From positions 1 through 17,148 of the forward strand of contig PCVB01000001.1 in the NCBI GenBank assembly GCA_002787855.1: a stretch of 17,148 bases of DNA, read 5' to 3'. Numbering within the stretch: the first letter of the stretch is position 1; each line of letters begins with the position of its first letter. Below are positions 6,878 to 14,300 of this stretch, one piece after another. The translations under genes and the position numbers were made by a program. The notes beneath the pieces were generated by a model. The model made no database searches. It worked only from the letters and a program-made list of their open reading frames with translations, and was not told the origin of the DNA. The DNA comes from Candidatus Zambryskibacteria bacterium CG11_big_fil_rev_8_21_14_0_20_42_18 (GTDB lineage Bacteria > Patescibacteriota > Minisyncoccia > Phycocordibacterales > Zambryskibacteraceae).

Positions 6878-7060
6878 ATGAGCAAACTAATAAATTACAT
6901 CAAAGATACTAGAGGTGAGCTTAAACACGTTTCTTGGCCAACGCGAAAGCAGTCTATTGTCTACACAGTTGTGGTTATCGCCATCTCTATCCTTGTGTCT
7001 ATTTTTCTGGGATTTTTTGACTATATCTTCTCTTTTATTCTCCAGAAGTTTATTCTATAA
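6878..7060 (+). CDS. secE: Protein translocase subunit SecE
   Basis: A 60-residue single-span protein, the short form common outside the enterobacteria. It clamps SecY in the SecYEG export channel. Seen: an amphipathic helix ending in the family signature RGELKHVSWPTRKQ (residues about 12-25), followed by one membrane helix of about 25 residues (YTVVVIAISILVSIFLGFF) and a short tail. The secE-nusG-rplK order is the conserved bacterial one. It ends 9 bases before nusG. Confidence 0.95.
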   Translation: MSKLINYIKDTRGELKHVSWPTRKQSIVYTVVVIAISILVSIFLGFFDYIFSFILQKFIL

Positions 7061-7069
7061 AATAATCCC

Positions 7070-7615
7070 ATGGCCAAACAAAAAATCTCCGAGGGTAGGA
7101 ATTGGTACGTTGTTCATACATATGCTGGTTACGAAAATGCAGTGATGCGTAATCTCAAACAGCGCATCGAGTCCTTAGGCATGGAGGATAAAATTTTTAA
7201 TGTCATTATTCCTGTAGAAAAGAAGATAAAGATCAAGGGTGGCAAGAGGGTAGAAGAAGAAGAAAAAATTTACCCCGGCTATATTTTAGTAGATATGATC
7301 GTTACCGATGATTCTTGGTATGTGGTTCGCAACACTCCGAGAGTGACGGGCTTTGTGGGTTCAGGAGTTTACCCTGTGCCTATTGATAAAGCAGAAGTTG
7401 AGGCTCTTTTTGCTCGGATGTCTGTCGACAAAGTTACTCATGCTATTAATCTTATTGAGAATGACGCCGTCCTTGTAATTGATGGACCATTTAAAGAACT
7501 TGAAGGTAAAGTTTCAGAGATTGATAAGGAACGAGGCAAGGTGAAAGTCTTGGTCAACATGTTTGGACGCGAGACTCCGGTCGAATTAGATTTCTTGCAA
7601 GTTAAAAAGATTTAA
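7070..7615 (+). CDS. nusG: Transcription termination/antitermination factor NusG
   Basis: A 181-residue protein of normal bacterial length. The N-terminal NGN domain shows NWYVVHTYAGYENAVMRNLK, the IPVEKK...YPGYILVDM core and WYVVRNTPRVTGFVG. The C-terminal KOW domain shows GPFKELEGKVSEIDKERGKVKVLVNMFGRETPVEL. NusG binds RNA polymerase and links it to Rho or the ribosome (S10). There is no Shine-Dalgarno; an A/T-rich TAAAAT at 7058-7063 overlapping the secE stop could give an internal start exactly at ATG 7070. It is followed by rplK after 19 bases. Confidence 0.97.
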   Translation: MAKQKISEGRNWYVVHTYAGYENAVMRNLKQRIESLGMEDKIFNVIIPVEKKIKIKGGKRVEEEEKIYPGYILVDMIVTDDSWYVVRNTPRVTGFVGSGVYPVPIDKAEVEALFARMSVDKVTHAINLIENDAVLVIDGPFKELEGKVSEIDKERGKVKVLVNMFGRETPVELDFLQVKKI

Positions 7616-7634
7616 CGTATTCTAACCCTCTAAT

Positions 7635-8057
7635 ATGGCAAAGAAAGTTGTAAAAGTTTTAAAGCTTCAAATCCCCGGTGGTAAAGCTGTTCCCGGTCAA
7701 CAGTTAGGACCCGTACTCGGTGCCGCCGGTATTCCTATTGGTGAATTCGTTAAGCGTTTTAATGATGAGACAAAGGATCGTGTCGGAGAGACTGTGCCCA
7801 CGATTGTTGAGGTCTTTGAAGACCGGAGTTATCACCTCACTTATAAAACTGAACCAGCTTCTGCATTGATTCTAAAAGCAATAGGGAAGGAAAAAGGCTC
7901 TGGTACCCCCAATACTTCTAAAATAGGGACTCTTTCTAAGGCTCAGATTAAAGAAATTGCAGAGAAAAAAATGCCTGACTTAAACGCGGAAACTCCAGAA
8001 GCCGCTTTTAATATCATCGCCGGCACCGCTCGCTCTATGGGTGTTGATGTGAAGTAG
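7635..8057 (+). CDS. rplK: 50S ribosomal protein L11 (uL11) with unusual N-terminal hinge
   Basis: A 140-residue protein, normal length for L11 of the ribosomal GTPase-associated centre. The alignment is gapless at the start (KKVVKVLKLQIP), and the C-terminal rRNA-binding domain is typical: YHLTYKTEPASALILKAIG, GSGTPNTSKIGTLSKAQIKEIAE, and the GTARSMGVDV end. The proline-rich hinge, KxxPxPPVGPALGQ in most bacteria, reads VPGQQLGPVLGAAG, so Pro22 and Pro23 (E. coli numbering) are both Gln while Pro26 is kept. These prolines are known positions of thiostrepton-resistance changes. The gene normally followed by rplA (L1) is followed here by thyA. Confidence 0.95.
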   Translation: MAKKVVKVLKLQIPGGKAVPGQQLGPVLGAAGIPIGEFVKRFNDETKDRVGETVPTIVEVFEDRSYHLTYKTEPASALILKAIGKEKGSGTPNTSKIGTLSKAQIKEIAEKKMPDLNAETPEAAFNIIAGTARSMGVDVK

Positions 8058-8112
8058 GTAGTTTGCTTTTTATTTTTCTCAGAGGTAAAGTGCAGTCTGG
8101 TAAACCTCAAAC

Positions 8113-8117
8113 AGGAG
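8113..8117 (+). promoter_or_regulatory. Shine-Dalgarno AGGAG of thyA
   Basis: AGGAG lies 6 bases before ATG 8124. It is the only strong ribosome binding site in the window, in contrast to the other starts, which are leaderless-like or uncoupled from any purine-rich site. Confidence 0.8.
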
Positions 8118-8123
8118 TAGGTT

Positions 8124-8933
8124 ATGAAGCAGTACCTTGATTTACTTAGACATATCCAAGAGTATGGCGCAAAGAAGTCAGACAGGACAGGAACCGGGAC
8201 AATCAGTGTTTTTGGCTATCAAATGCGCTTTGATTTATCGAAAGGTTTTCCTCTCCTGACAACCAAAAAAATCCATCTCAAGTCTATCGTCCATGAACTT
8301 CTGTGGTTTCTACGCGGAGATACTAATGTTCGCTGGCTACAAGAGCGTGGTGTGAAAATATGGGATGAATGGGCAGACGAAGATGGTGACCTGGGGCCAG
8401 TTTATGGGTACCAATGGAGAAATTGGCCCAACTGGGTTCCAGAGGAGATGAGGAATATTGCCATAGATCAGATTGCTGATACGGTCAAACTTCTCAAGGA
8501 GAATCCTGATTCAAGACGCATTGTTGTCACAGCTTGGAATCCTGGAGATGTGCCAAAGATGAAGTTACCGCCATGTCACTGTTTATTTCAGTTCTATGTG
8601 GCCGATGGCAAACTTTCATGCCAGTTATATCAGAGGAGCTGTGATGTTTTCCTTGGCGTACCCTTCAACATCGCCTCCTATGCACTGCTCACCATGATGT
8701 TTGCCCAAGTGTGTGGTTACCAGCTTGGCGAGTTTATCTGGACTGGTGGTGACACTCACCTGTATCTGAATCACTTGGAACAAGTGAAGTTGCAACTCTC
8801 GCGTGAGCCACGATTACTACCAACCATGATGATTAATCCCGATGTGAACAGCGTCTTCATGTTTAAGTATGAGGACTTCACGCTCGAAGGATATGATCCC
8901 TGGCCAGTTATCCGAGGATCAGTGGCAGTCTGA
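8124..8933 (+). CDS. thyA: Thymidylate synthase ThyA
   Basis: A 269-residue enzyme (E. coli 264) that methylates dUMP to dTMP with methylene-tetrahydrofolate. Seen: R21 in SDRTGTGTISVFG, HELLWFLRGDTN, WDEWADEDGDLGPVYGYQWR, the double Arg of DSRRIVVTAWNP, catalytic Cys151 in KLPPCHCLFQF, the QLYQRSCDVFLGVPFNIASY phosphate and substrate loop, and FIWTGGDTHLYLNH. The C-terminus is RGSVAV. It resembles proteobacterial ThyA closely over long stretches. It is the only gene here with a strong Shine-Dalgarno, ends with TGA, and has its own terminator, which hints at acquisition. Upstream (8058-8123) a weak GAGGT/ACCTC pairing is present. It converges on dcd. Confidence 0.97.
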   Translation: MKQYLDLLRHIQEYGAKKSDRTGTGTISVFGYQMRFDLSKGFPLLTTKKIHLKSIVHELLWFLRGDTNVRWLQERGVKIWDEWADEDGDLGPVYGYQWRNWPNWVPEEMRNIAIDQIADTVKLLKENPDSRRIVVTAWNPGDVPKMKLPPCHCLFQFYVADGKLSCQLYQRSCDVFLGVPFNIASYALLTMMFAQVCGYQLGEFIWTGGDTHLYLNHLEQVKLQLSREPRLLPTMMINPDVNSVFMFKYEDFTLEGYDPWPVIRGSVAV

Positions 8934-8947
8934 ATTTCGGGCGAGTT

Positions 8948-8977
8948 CAGCGGGACTAGCAACCCCGCTGTTTTTTT
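8948..8977 (+). terminator. Intrinsic terminator of thyA
   Basis: CAGCGGG (8948-8954) pairs with CCCGCTG (8964-8970) around a 9-base loop, followed by seven T (8971-8977). It lies 14 bases after the thyA stop. The T run overlaps the stop codon of the convergent dcd gene (8976-8978). Confidence 0.88.
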
Positions 8978-9647
8978 ATTTTCTGATATCTCGGTCGTTA
9001 TAGAGTTTGGGGAGCATGCTTTCAGGTTTCCATTCCTTTTTCATTTTTTTAATATCACTAGAAGTTTGATATTTACCGGTTTTTGCATAATCACTTTTAA
9101 GTATTTGACCTGTTTCAAAGAAGATTATTTGAGCGACACGTCTGCCAACCACGAGAGGGATAGCGTAGTTTCTTGAGTTATTGGTAATTTCCATAGTCCA
9201 ACGATTGAAGAATCCGACATCACCCCAGCCTGCGCATTTGCAGACTTCAATAAAATTTCTGCCGAGAGAAGAACGCGCTTTCATCATAGTGGTGATGTGG
9301 TTTCTACCTCCTATAAACTCATTAGTGTGGGCTAGTATTGTTTCCTCCGGTTGAAGCAAGATGACTTTGTCAGAAGGTTTTATGCCTTCCCATTTAAATT
9401 TGTATTTTTTAAAGACCTCACTGGCTTTTTTAGCCTCTTTTGCTTTGGTGCCCCAGACATGGTCAGTGTGGCTCTTACTCCAGATATTATAAATATTGTG
9501 GTCGTACTTAGAAGGTTGTTCAGAGAAATAGAACTCACCCAAAGTGACATCATAGCTTGATGTGGCTAGATTTTCTCTATGAAAAGGTTCAATGATGACA
9601 TCGCCAGCCTTTTTTGCCTCGAGGATTCTTTTGTCGGATAAAGCCAT
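8976..9647 (-). CDS. dcd: dCTP deaminase family protein
   Basis: A 223-residue protein of the dCTP deaminase/dUTPase fold. It would deaminate dCTP to dUTP, or directly to dUMP if bifunctional, feeding ThyA encoded opposite it. Seen: the N-terminal SDKRILEAKKAGDVIIEPF and SSYDVTLGEFY blocks, PEETILAHTNEFI, the MKARSSLGRNFIEV loop (122-135), AGWGDVGFFNRWTMEITN with the likely catalytic Glu153, and VVGRRVAQIIFFE. Typical Dcd proteins are about 170-200 aa; the extra length lies largely in residues about 45-95, a charged KEAKKASEVFKKYK-containing insert. ATG at 9647 is supported by a TATAAT whose predicted start is that same base. It is convergent with thyA and divergent from argS. Confidence 0.9.
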   Translation of the reverse strand: MALSDKRILEAKKAGDVIIEPFHRENLATSSYDVTLGEFYFSEQPSKYDHNIYNIWSKSHTDHVWGTKAKEAKKASEVFKKYKFKWEGIKPSDKVILLQPEETILAHTNEFIGGRNHITTMMKARSSLGRNFIEVCKCAGWGDVGFFNRWTMEITNNSRNYAIPLVVGRRVAQIIFFETGQILKSDYAKTGKYQTSSDIKKMKKEWKPESMLPKLYNDRDIRK

Positions 9648-9653
9648 TTCGCC

Positions 9654-9659
9654 ATTATA
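9654..9659 (-). promoter_or_regulatory. Leaderless -10 promoter of dcd
   Basis: On the minus strand TATAAT reads from 9659 to 9654. With its last T at -7 the predicted start is 9647, the A of the dcd ATG. It is back to back with the argS -10 box at 9672-9677. Confidence 0.6.
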
Positions 9660-9671
9660 AAGTATTTCAGG

Positions 9672-9677
9672 TATTAT
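9672..9677 (+). promoter_or_regulatory. Leaderless -10 promoter of argS
   Basis: TATTAT at 9672-9677 predicts a transcription start at 9684, the first base of the GTG start codon of argS. The -35 position lies in the dcd promoter and 5' end and shows no TTGACA. Confidence 0.5.
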
Positions 9678-9683
9678 GAAAGT

Positions 9684-11279
9684 GTGACCAAAGAATCAAT
9701 AAAAACCCTTATTTCAGAAGCTTTGAAGGAACTCAATCTTGAGGCGGGTGACCTGCCTGCGCAGGCAGGTTTTGTCGTTGAACATCCAACTGACTTTAAG
9801 ATGGGAGACTACTCTACTAATGTCGCTATAAAATACGGACATGGAGATGAACTTGTACGATATATCGTACAAAATAAACCAGACGGGGTAGAGAGGGTTG
9901 AATTGGTCGGCCCGGGGTTTATTAACTTCTATCTCTCAAAAGAATTTTTCAAAAATAGTTTGGGAGAGATTTTAGACAGAAAAGAAAATTTTGGTAAAAG
10001 CGAACACGCCAAGGGATTCAAGGTGATGGTTGAACATACCCAACCGAATCCTTTCAAGTCATTTCATATTGGGCATCTAATGAATAATGCAATTGGTGAA
10101 TCAGTTGCTCGGATTATTGTCGCGAATGGGGCAAAAGTGAAAACTGTCAGTTATCATGGTGATGTCGGCATGCATGTGGCCAAGGCTTTATGGAAAGGCG
10201 ATTACGTTCTGGGTTCAAAGGCTTTCGAAGAAGATGAGAAGGCAAAGGCAGAAATACAAGATATAAATAAAAAAATATATGACAAATCTGATCCCGAGAT
10301 AAATTCTCGATATGAAAATGGTAGAAAAAGGTCCCTTGAAGAATTTGAGAAGATCTATAAAAAACTAGAAACTAATTTTGATTTCAACTTTTTTGAAAGT
10401 GAGGCTGCCGACATTGGAAAAAAAATCGTACTGCAAAATATGGGAAAGGTATTTGAAGAGAGTCAGGGAGCAATTGTATTTAAAGGTGAAAAATTTGGTC
10501 TGCACACACGAGTATTTCTGAACTCTGATGGTCTGCCAACATATGAAGCAAAGGAAATTGGTTTGGTTAAGATCAAGAAGGAAAAATTTGATTTTGACCT
10601 TTCTATGACGATTACGGGAAATGAGCAGGATGCGTTTTTCCAAGTAGTTGAAGTCGTGATTGGGGAAGTAATGCCGGAAATAAAAGGTAAATTAAGCCAT
10701 CTCTCTCACGGCATGTTACGCCTACCCTCTGGCAAGATGTCTTCTAGGACCGGGGATATTATTACCGCCGAAGAGTTGATTGAAGATGTAAAGAGAAGGC
10801 TTGCCCCGACCAGCCCAGGCGGGGTGGGTGATGAAGCTGTGGCTATCGGTGCGATCAAATATATGATTCTTAGGCAGGCGATAGGTAATGATATTGTTTT
10901 CGATATTGAAAAGTCTGTTTCTACGGAAGGGGATTCCGGAGTTTATTTGCAATATGCTTATGCACGTACTAACTCACTTTTGGAGAAGGCGGATAAAGAA
11001 ATAAGTACAAATGCTCCAAGAGAAAATACCCATGAAGTCGAGAGACTTCTTTATAGGTTTCCAGAGATAGTGGAAAGGGCTGGCAAAGAATACGCCCCTC
11101 ACCACATTGTTACTTATCTCACTCAACTAGCGGGAAGTTTCAATAATTTTTATACGCATGAACAAGTCATCGGTGATTCTCCTGAAGCATCTTATCGTCT
11201 AGCTATAGTGAAAGCGTTTAATATAGTGATGAAAAATGGTTTAACAATTCTCGGTATCACAGCTCCCGAAAGGATGTAG
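9684..11279 (+). CDS. argS: Arginyl-tRNA synthetase
   Basis: A 531-residue class I synthetase that charges tRNA-Arg. The HIGH motif is H128-I-G-H131 in NPFKSFHIGHLMNNAIGES; the KMSKS-like motif is K351-M-S-S-R355. The N-terminal additional domain holds FKMGDYSTNVA and VGPGFINFYLS. The C-terminal DALR anticodon-binding domain has GVYLQYAYARTNSL and LAGSFNNFYTHEQV. The GTG at 9684 is chosen as start because the N-terminal helix KESIKTLISEALKEL begins there and TATTAT predicts a start on that base; no ATG fits. Two perfect palindromes lie in codons 23-29 and 57-63, and residues 375-383 (APTSPGGVG) form a GC-rich segment that looks inserted relative to usual ArgS. It is divergent from dcd. Confidence 0.96.
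   Translation: MTKESIKTLISEALKELNLEAGDLPAQAGFVVEHPTDFKMGDYSTNVAIKYGHGDELVRYIVQNKPDGVERVELVGPGFINFYLSKEFFKNSLGEILDRKENFGKSEHAKGFKVMVEHTQPNPFKSFHIGHLMNNAIGESVARIIVANGAKVKTVSYHGDVGMHVAKALWKGDYVLGSKAFEEDEKAKAEIQDINKKIYDKSDPEINSRYENGRKRSLEEFEKIYKKLETNFDFNFFESEAADIGKKIVLQNMGKVFEESQGAIVFKGEKFGLHTRVFLNSDGLPTYEAKEIGLVKIKKEKFDFDLSMTITGNEQDAFFQVVEVVIGEVMPEIKGKLSHLSHGMLRLPSGKMSSRTGDIITAEELIEDVKRRLAPTSPGGVGDEAVAIGAIKYMILRQAIGNDIVFDIEKSVSTEGDSGVYLQYAYARTNSLLEKADKEISTNAPRENTHEVERLLYRFPEIVERAGKEYAPHHIVTYLTQLAGSFNNFYTHEQVIGDSPEASYRLAIVKAFNIVMKNGLTILGITAPERM
9751..9770. repeat. 20-bp perfect GC-rich palindrome inside argS
   Basis: ACCTGCCTGCGCAGGCAGGT is identical to its own reverse complement. It is GC-rich in an AT-rich gene and encodes LPAQAG (residues 24-29) just before the conserved FVVEHP segment, so it may be an inserted palindromic element. 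Confidence 0.95.
9853..9872. repeat. 20-bp perfect AT-rich palindrome inside argS
   Basis: TTGTACGATATATCGTACAA is identical to its own reverse complement. It encodes part of ELVRYIVQN, about 82 bases after the first palindrome, and is unrelated to it in sequence. Confidence 0.95.
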
Positions 11280-11293
11280 TTAAAAGGAAAAAG

Positions 11294-11302
11294 TGTTAAA
11301 AT
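11294..11302 (+). promoter_or_regulatory. Extended -10 promoter of ileS
   Basis: TGT followed by TAAAAT (11297-11302). The predicted start is near 11309, three bases before ATG 11312, so the mRNA would be nearly leaderless. It lies in the 32-base argS-ileS gap. Confidence 0.5.
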
Positions 11303-11311
11303 TAGTAAAAT

Positions 11312-14300
11312 ATGGCTGAAAAATCAGATCGTTCTGAAAGGGAAGAGAAAATTCTACAATTCTGGAAAGAGAATAAGATTTTTGAAAAAACTCTGGAGAA
11401 AAAGTCTCCTAAGGGAGATTTTATTTTCTACGAAGGCCCCCCTACAGCAAATGGCAGGCCCGCGATACACCATCTAGAGGCTAGGGCTTTCAAAGATGCT
11501 CTTCCTCGCTACAAAACTATGCGAGGCTTTCGTGTACCAAGAAAAGCCGGCTGGGATACTCATGGCCTACCAGTGGAGCTAGAAGTTGAAAAAAATTTAG
11601 GTTTAAAATCCAAGAAAGAAATAGAACAATATGGCATCGCCAAATTTAACAAAGAATGTAGGGCGAGTGTTGGTAAATATATTAGTGAGTGGTCAAAGTT
11701 TACAGGCCGTATTGGTTACTGGGTGAATTTAGACGATGCATATTTTACTTATGATAATTCTTACATAGAAACAGTATGGTCAATTCTTTCTCATGTAGAA
11801 AAAAGAAAACTTCTCTACAAGGATTATAAAGTGGTGCCTTGGTGTCCACGTTGTGGTACAGCGCTTTCTTCTCATGAACTTGCGCAGGGGTATAAGGATG
11901 TTAAGGATCTCTCTCTTTATGCCAAGTTCAAGGTAGTGGGTGAAGAAAATACCTATTTTCTCGCATGGACCACCACCCCATGGACCCTTCCTGGTAACGT
12001 TGCTTTGGCGGTAGGAAATGATCTTGATTATGTAGAAATAAAAGTCGGAGAAGAGATACTGGTTCTTGCTAAGGAACGGCTCTCTATAATTACTGAACCA
12101 TATGAAATTGTTGCCGAACATAAAGGCAAAGAAATGGTTGGCATGGGATACGAACCTTTGTACCCATTTCTCAATGATAAGTCAGATAAGTCTTTTAAAA
12201 TCTATCGAGCTGATTTTGTAAATACAGAAGAGGGCACAGGGATAGTGCACACGGCTGTAATGTACGGGCAGGACGACTTTGAGTTGGGCACTAAGATTGG
12301 TTTACCAAAGTATCACTTGGTAGATGAAACGGGGCATTTTATTGCTGAAACAGATTTTCTCACTGGGCGATTTGTAAGAGATGAGGAAACTGCGGTAGAG
12401 ATTATAAAGGATTTGGCACACAGAGGTCTTTTGTTTAAGAAAGAGAAATATGAGCATTCTTACCCACATTGTTGGCGTTGCAAGACGCCACTTATCTACT
12501 ATGCTCGTGATTCTTGGTATATAGGCATGTCTCAACTAAGAGATAAATTAGTAAAAGAAAATGAAAATATAAATTGGGAGCCTAAACATATAAAAGAAGG
12601 TAGATTTGGAGAGTGGCTCCGGGAGATAAAAGATTGGGCCATTTCTCGCGAGCGATATTGGGGTACCCCCTTACCGATTTGGCAGAATGCTGACGAGTCA
12701 AAAAGGTTGCTGGTGGATTCTATTGACACGCTGAAGAAATACACCAAGTCTAGTGGCAATAAATATTTTGTGATGCGACATGGGGGTACAGAGGGAAATA
12801 AAAAAGAGATTGTCAGTTATAAAGATGAAGCAAATGATCATCTGACGGGAGAGGGCAAAGAGCAGGTTAAGAAATCGGCAAAAAAACTCAAAGGCAAAAT
12901 TGACATAATTATTTCGTCGCCCTTTGTCCGCACTAGAGAGACAGCTGAAATTGTCGCTGAGATTACTGGGCTTAATTCTGACGATATTATTTTTGACAAA
13001 AGAATTCAGGAGATAAATCCTGGAGAATATGATGGTAAATCATGGCCCGATTATCATGACGCAATGTCTAAGTTGGGTAAAAATTGGTTTAATGCCAGTT
13101 TAGGTAACAGCGAACCTCTATCTGATTGTCGGAAAAGAGTTGGAGAGTCTTTGTATGAAATAGAGGAAAAGTATCAAGGGAAAAATATTTTGTTTGTGAC
13201 GCACGGCGGGCCAGCCTGGCACTTTTATATAAATGCTGGTTTCTTTGATCCTAAGAACAGAACGTACAGTCCGTCCGGTAAATATGTTTTTGTTGATGAT
13301 TTTAAATATTTCGAAAATGCAGAAATACGTGAGTTGCCATTTATTCCACTGCCTCACAATGAAGACTTTGAAATTGATTTACACAGACCATACATAGATG
13401 AGGTTGTACTTGAAAAAGATGGAGAAGAATACAAAAGAGTTAAAGAAGTTTTGGATGTCTGGTTTGATTCTGGTGCAATGCCTTTCGCCCAAAACCCTAA
13501 GAATATTTTGTATCCCGCAGACTTCATTTCTGAAGCTATAGACCAAACTCGTGGGTGGTTTTATACACTTCACGCCATTGGCGTTCTTATGGATAAGGGG
13601 GCTGCGTATAAAAATGTTATTTGTTTAGGCCATCTTTTAGATAAAGAAGGGAAGAAGATGTCCAAGTCAATCGGTAACGTGGTGGACCCATGGGAAGAGA
13701 TCGATAAGCACGGGGCAGACGCTTTACGTTTCTGGATGTATTCCGTGAATCAGCCTGGAGAGTCTAAAAATTTTGACACGTTTTCAGTAGCCGAGATTGC
13801 GAGAAAGGTTTTTAACATTTTGGATAATATTTATGCGTTTTATGATTTGTATAGAGACAGGGGACTAGAGAAGGAGAATTTTAAATTAAAAAATAAACAT
13901 GTTTTGGATGAATGGATTCTTTCTAAATTGAACGAACTTATTGAAACCTCAACTTCTAGATTAGACGATTACCAATTGTTAGAGCCCGCTCGTGCTGTAA
14001 GAGAATTTCTCGACAATCTTTCCACTTGGTATCTACGACGTTCGCGAGACAGAATTAAGGACGGAGACAAAGAGGCTAAGCAAACTTTGTATTTTGTTCT
14101 TAAAGAGATTTCTAAACTTGTGGCCCCATTGACACCATTAGTGGCAGAAGATTTATATCAAAAATTAAGAACAGATAATGACGTCGAGAGTGTACATCTT
14201 GAAGACTGGCCAGAAGCTCAAAAGATCAATGCAAGAATTATTGAGAATATGGTTGAGGTTAGGAAGATCGTATCTATAGCTCTAGAAGCGCGCTCGAAAG

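Noticed and set aside
8082..8108. GAGGT/ACCTC hairpin as rplK terminator or riboswitch
   Set aside because: A 5-bp stem with a 17-base loop and no T run is too weak.
12761..13342. Histidine phosphatase as a separate gene or assembly chimera
   Set aside because: The frame is continuous with IleRS at both junctions, IleRS motifs resume exactly afterwards, and the insertion point is a known variable loop. Chimerism cannot be fully excluded without reads.
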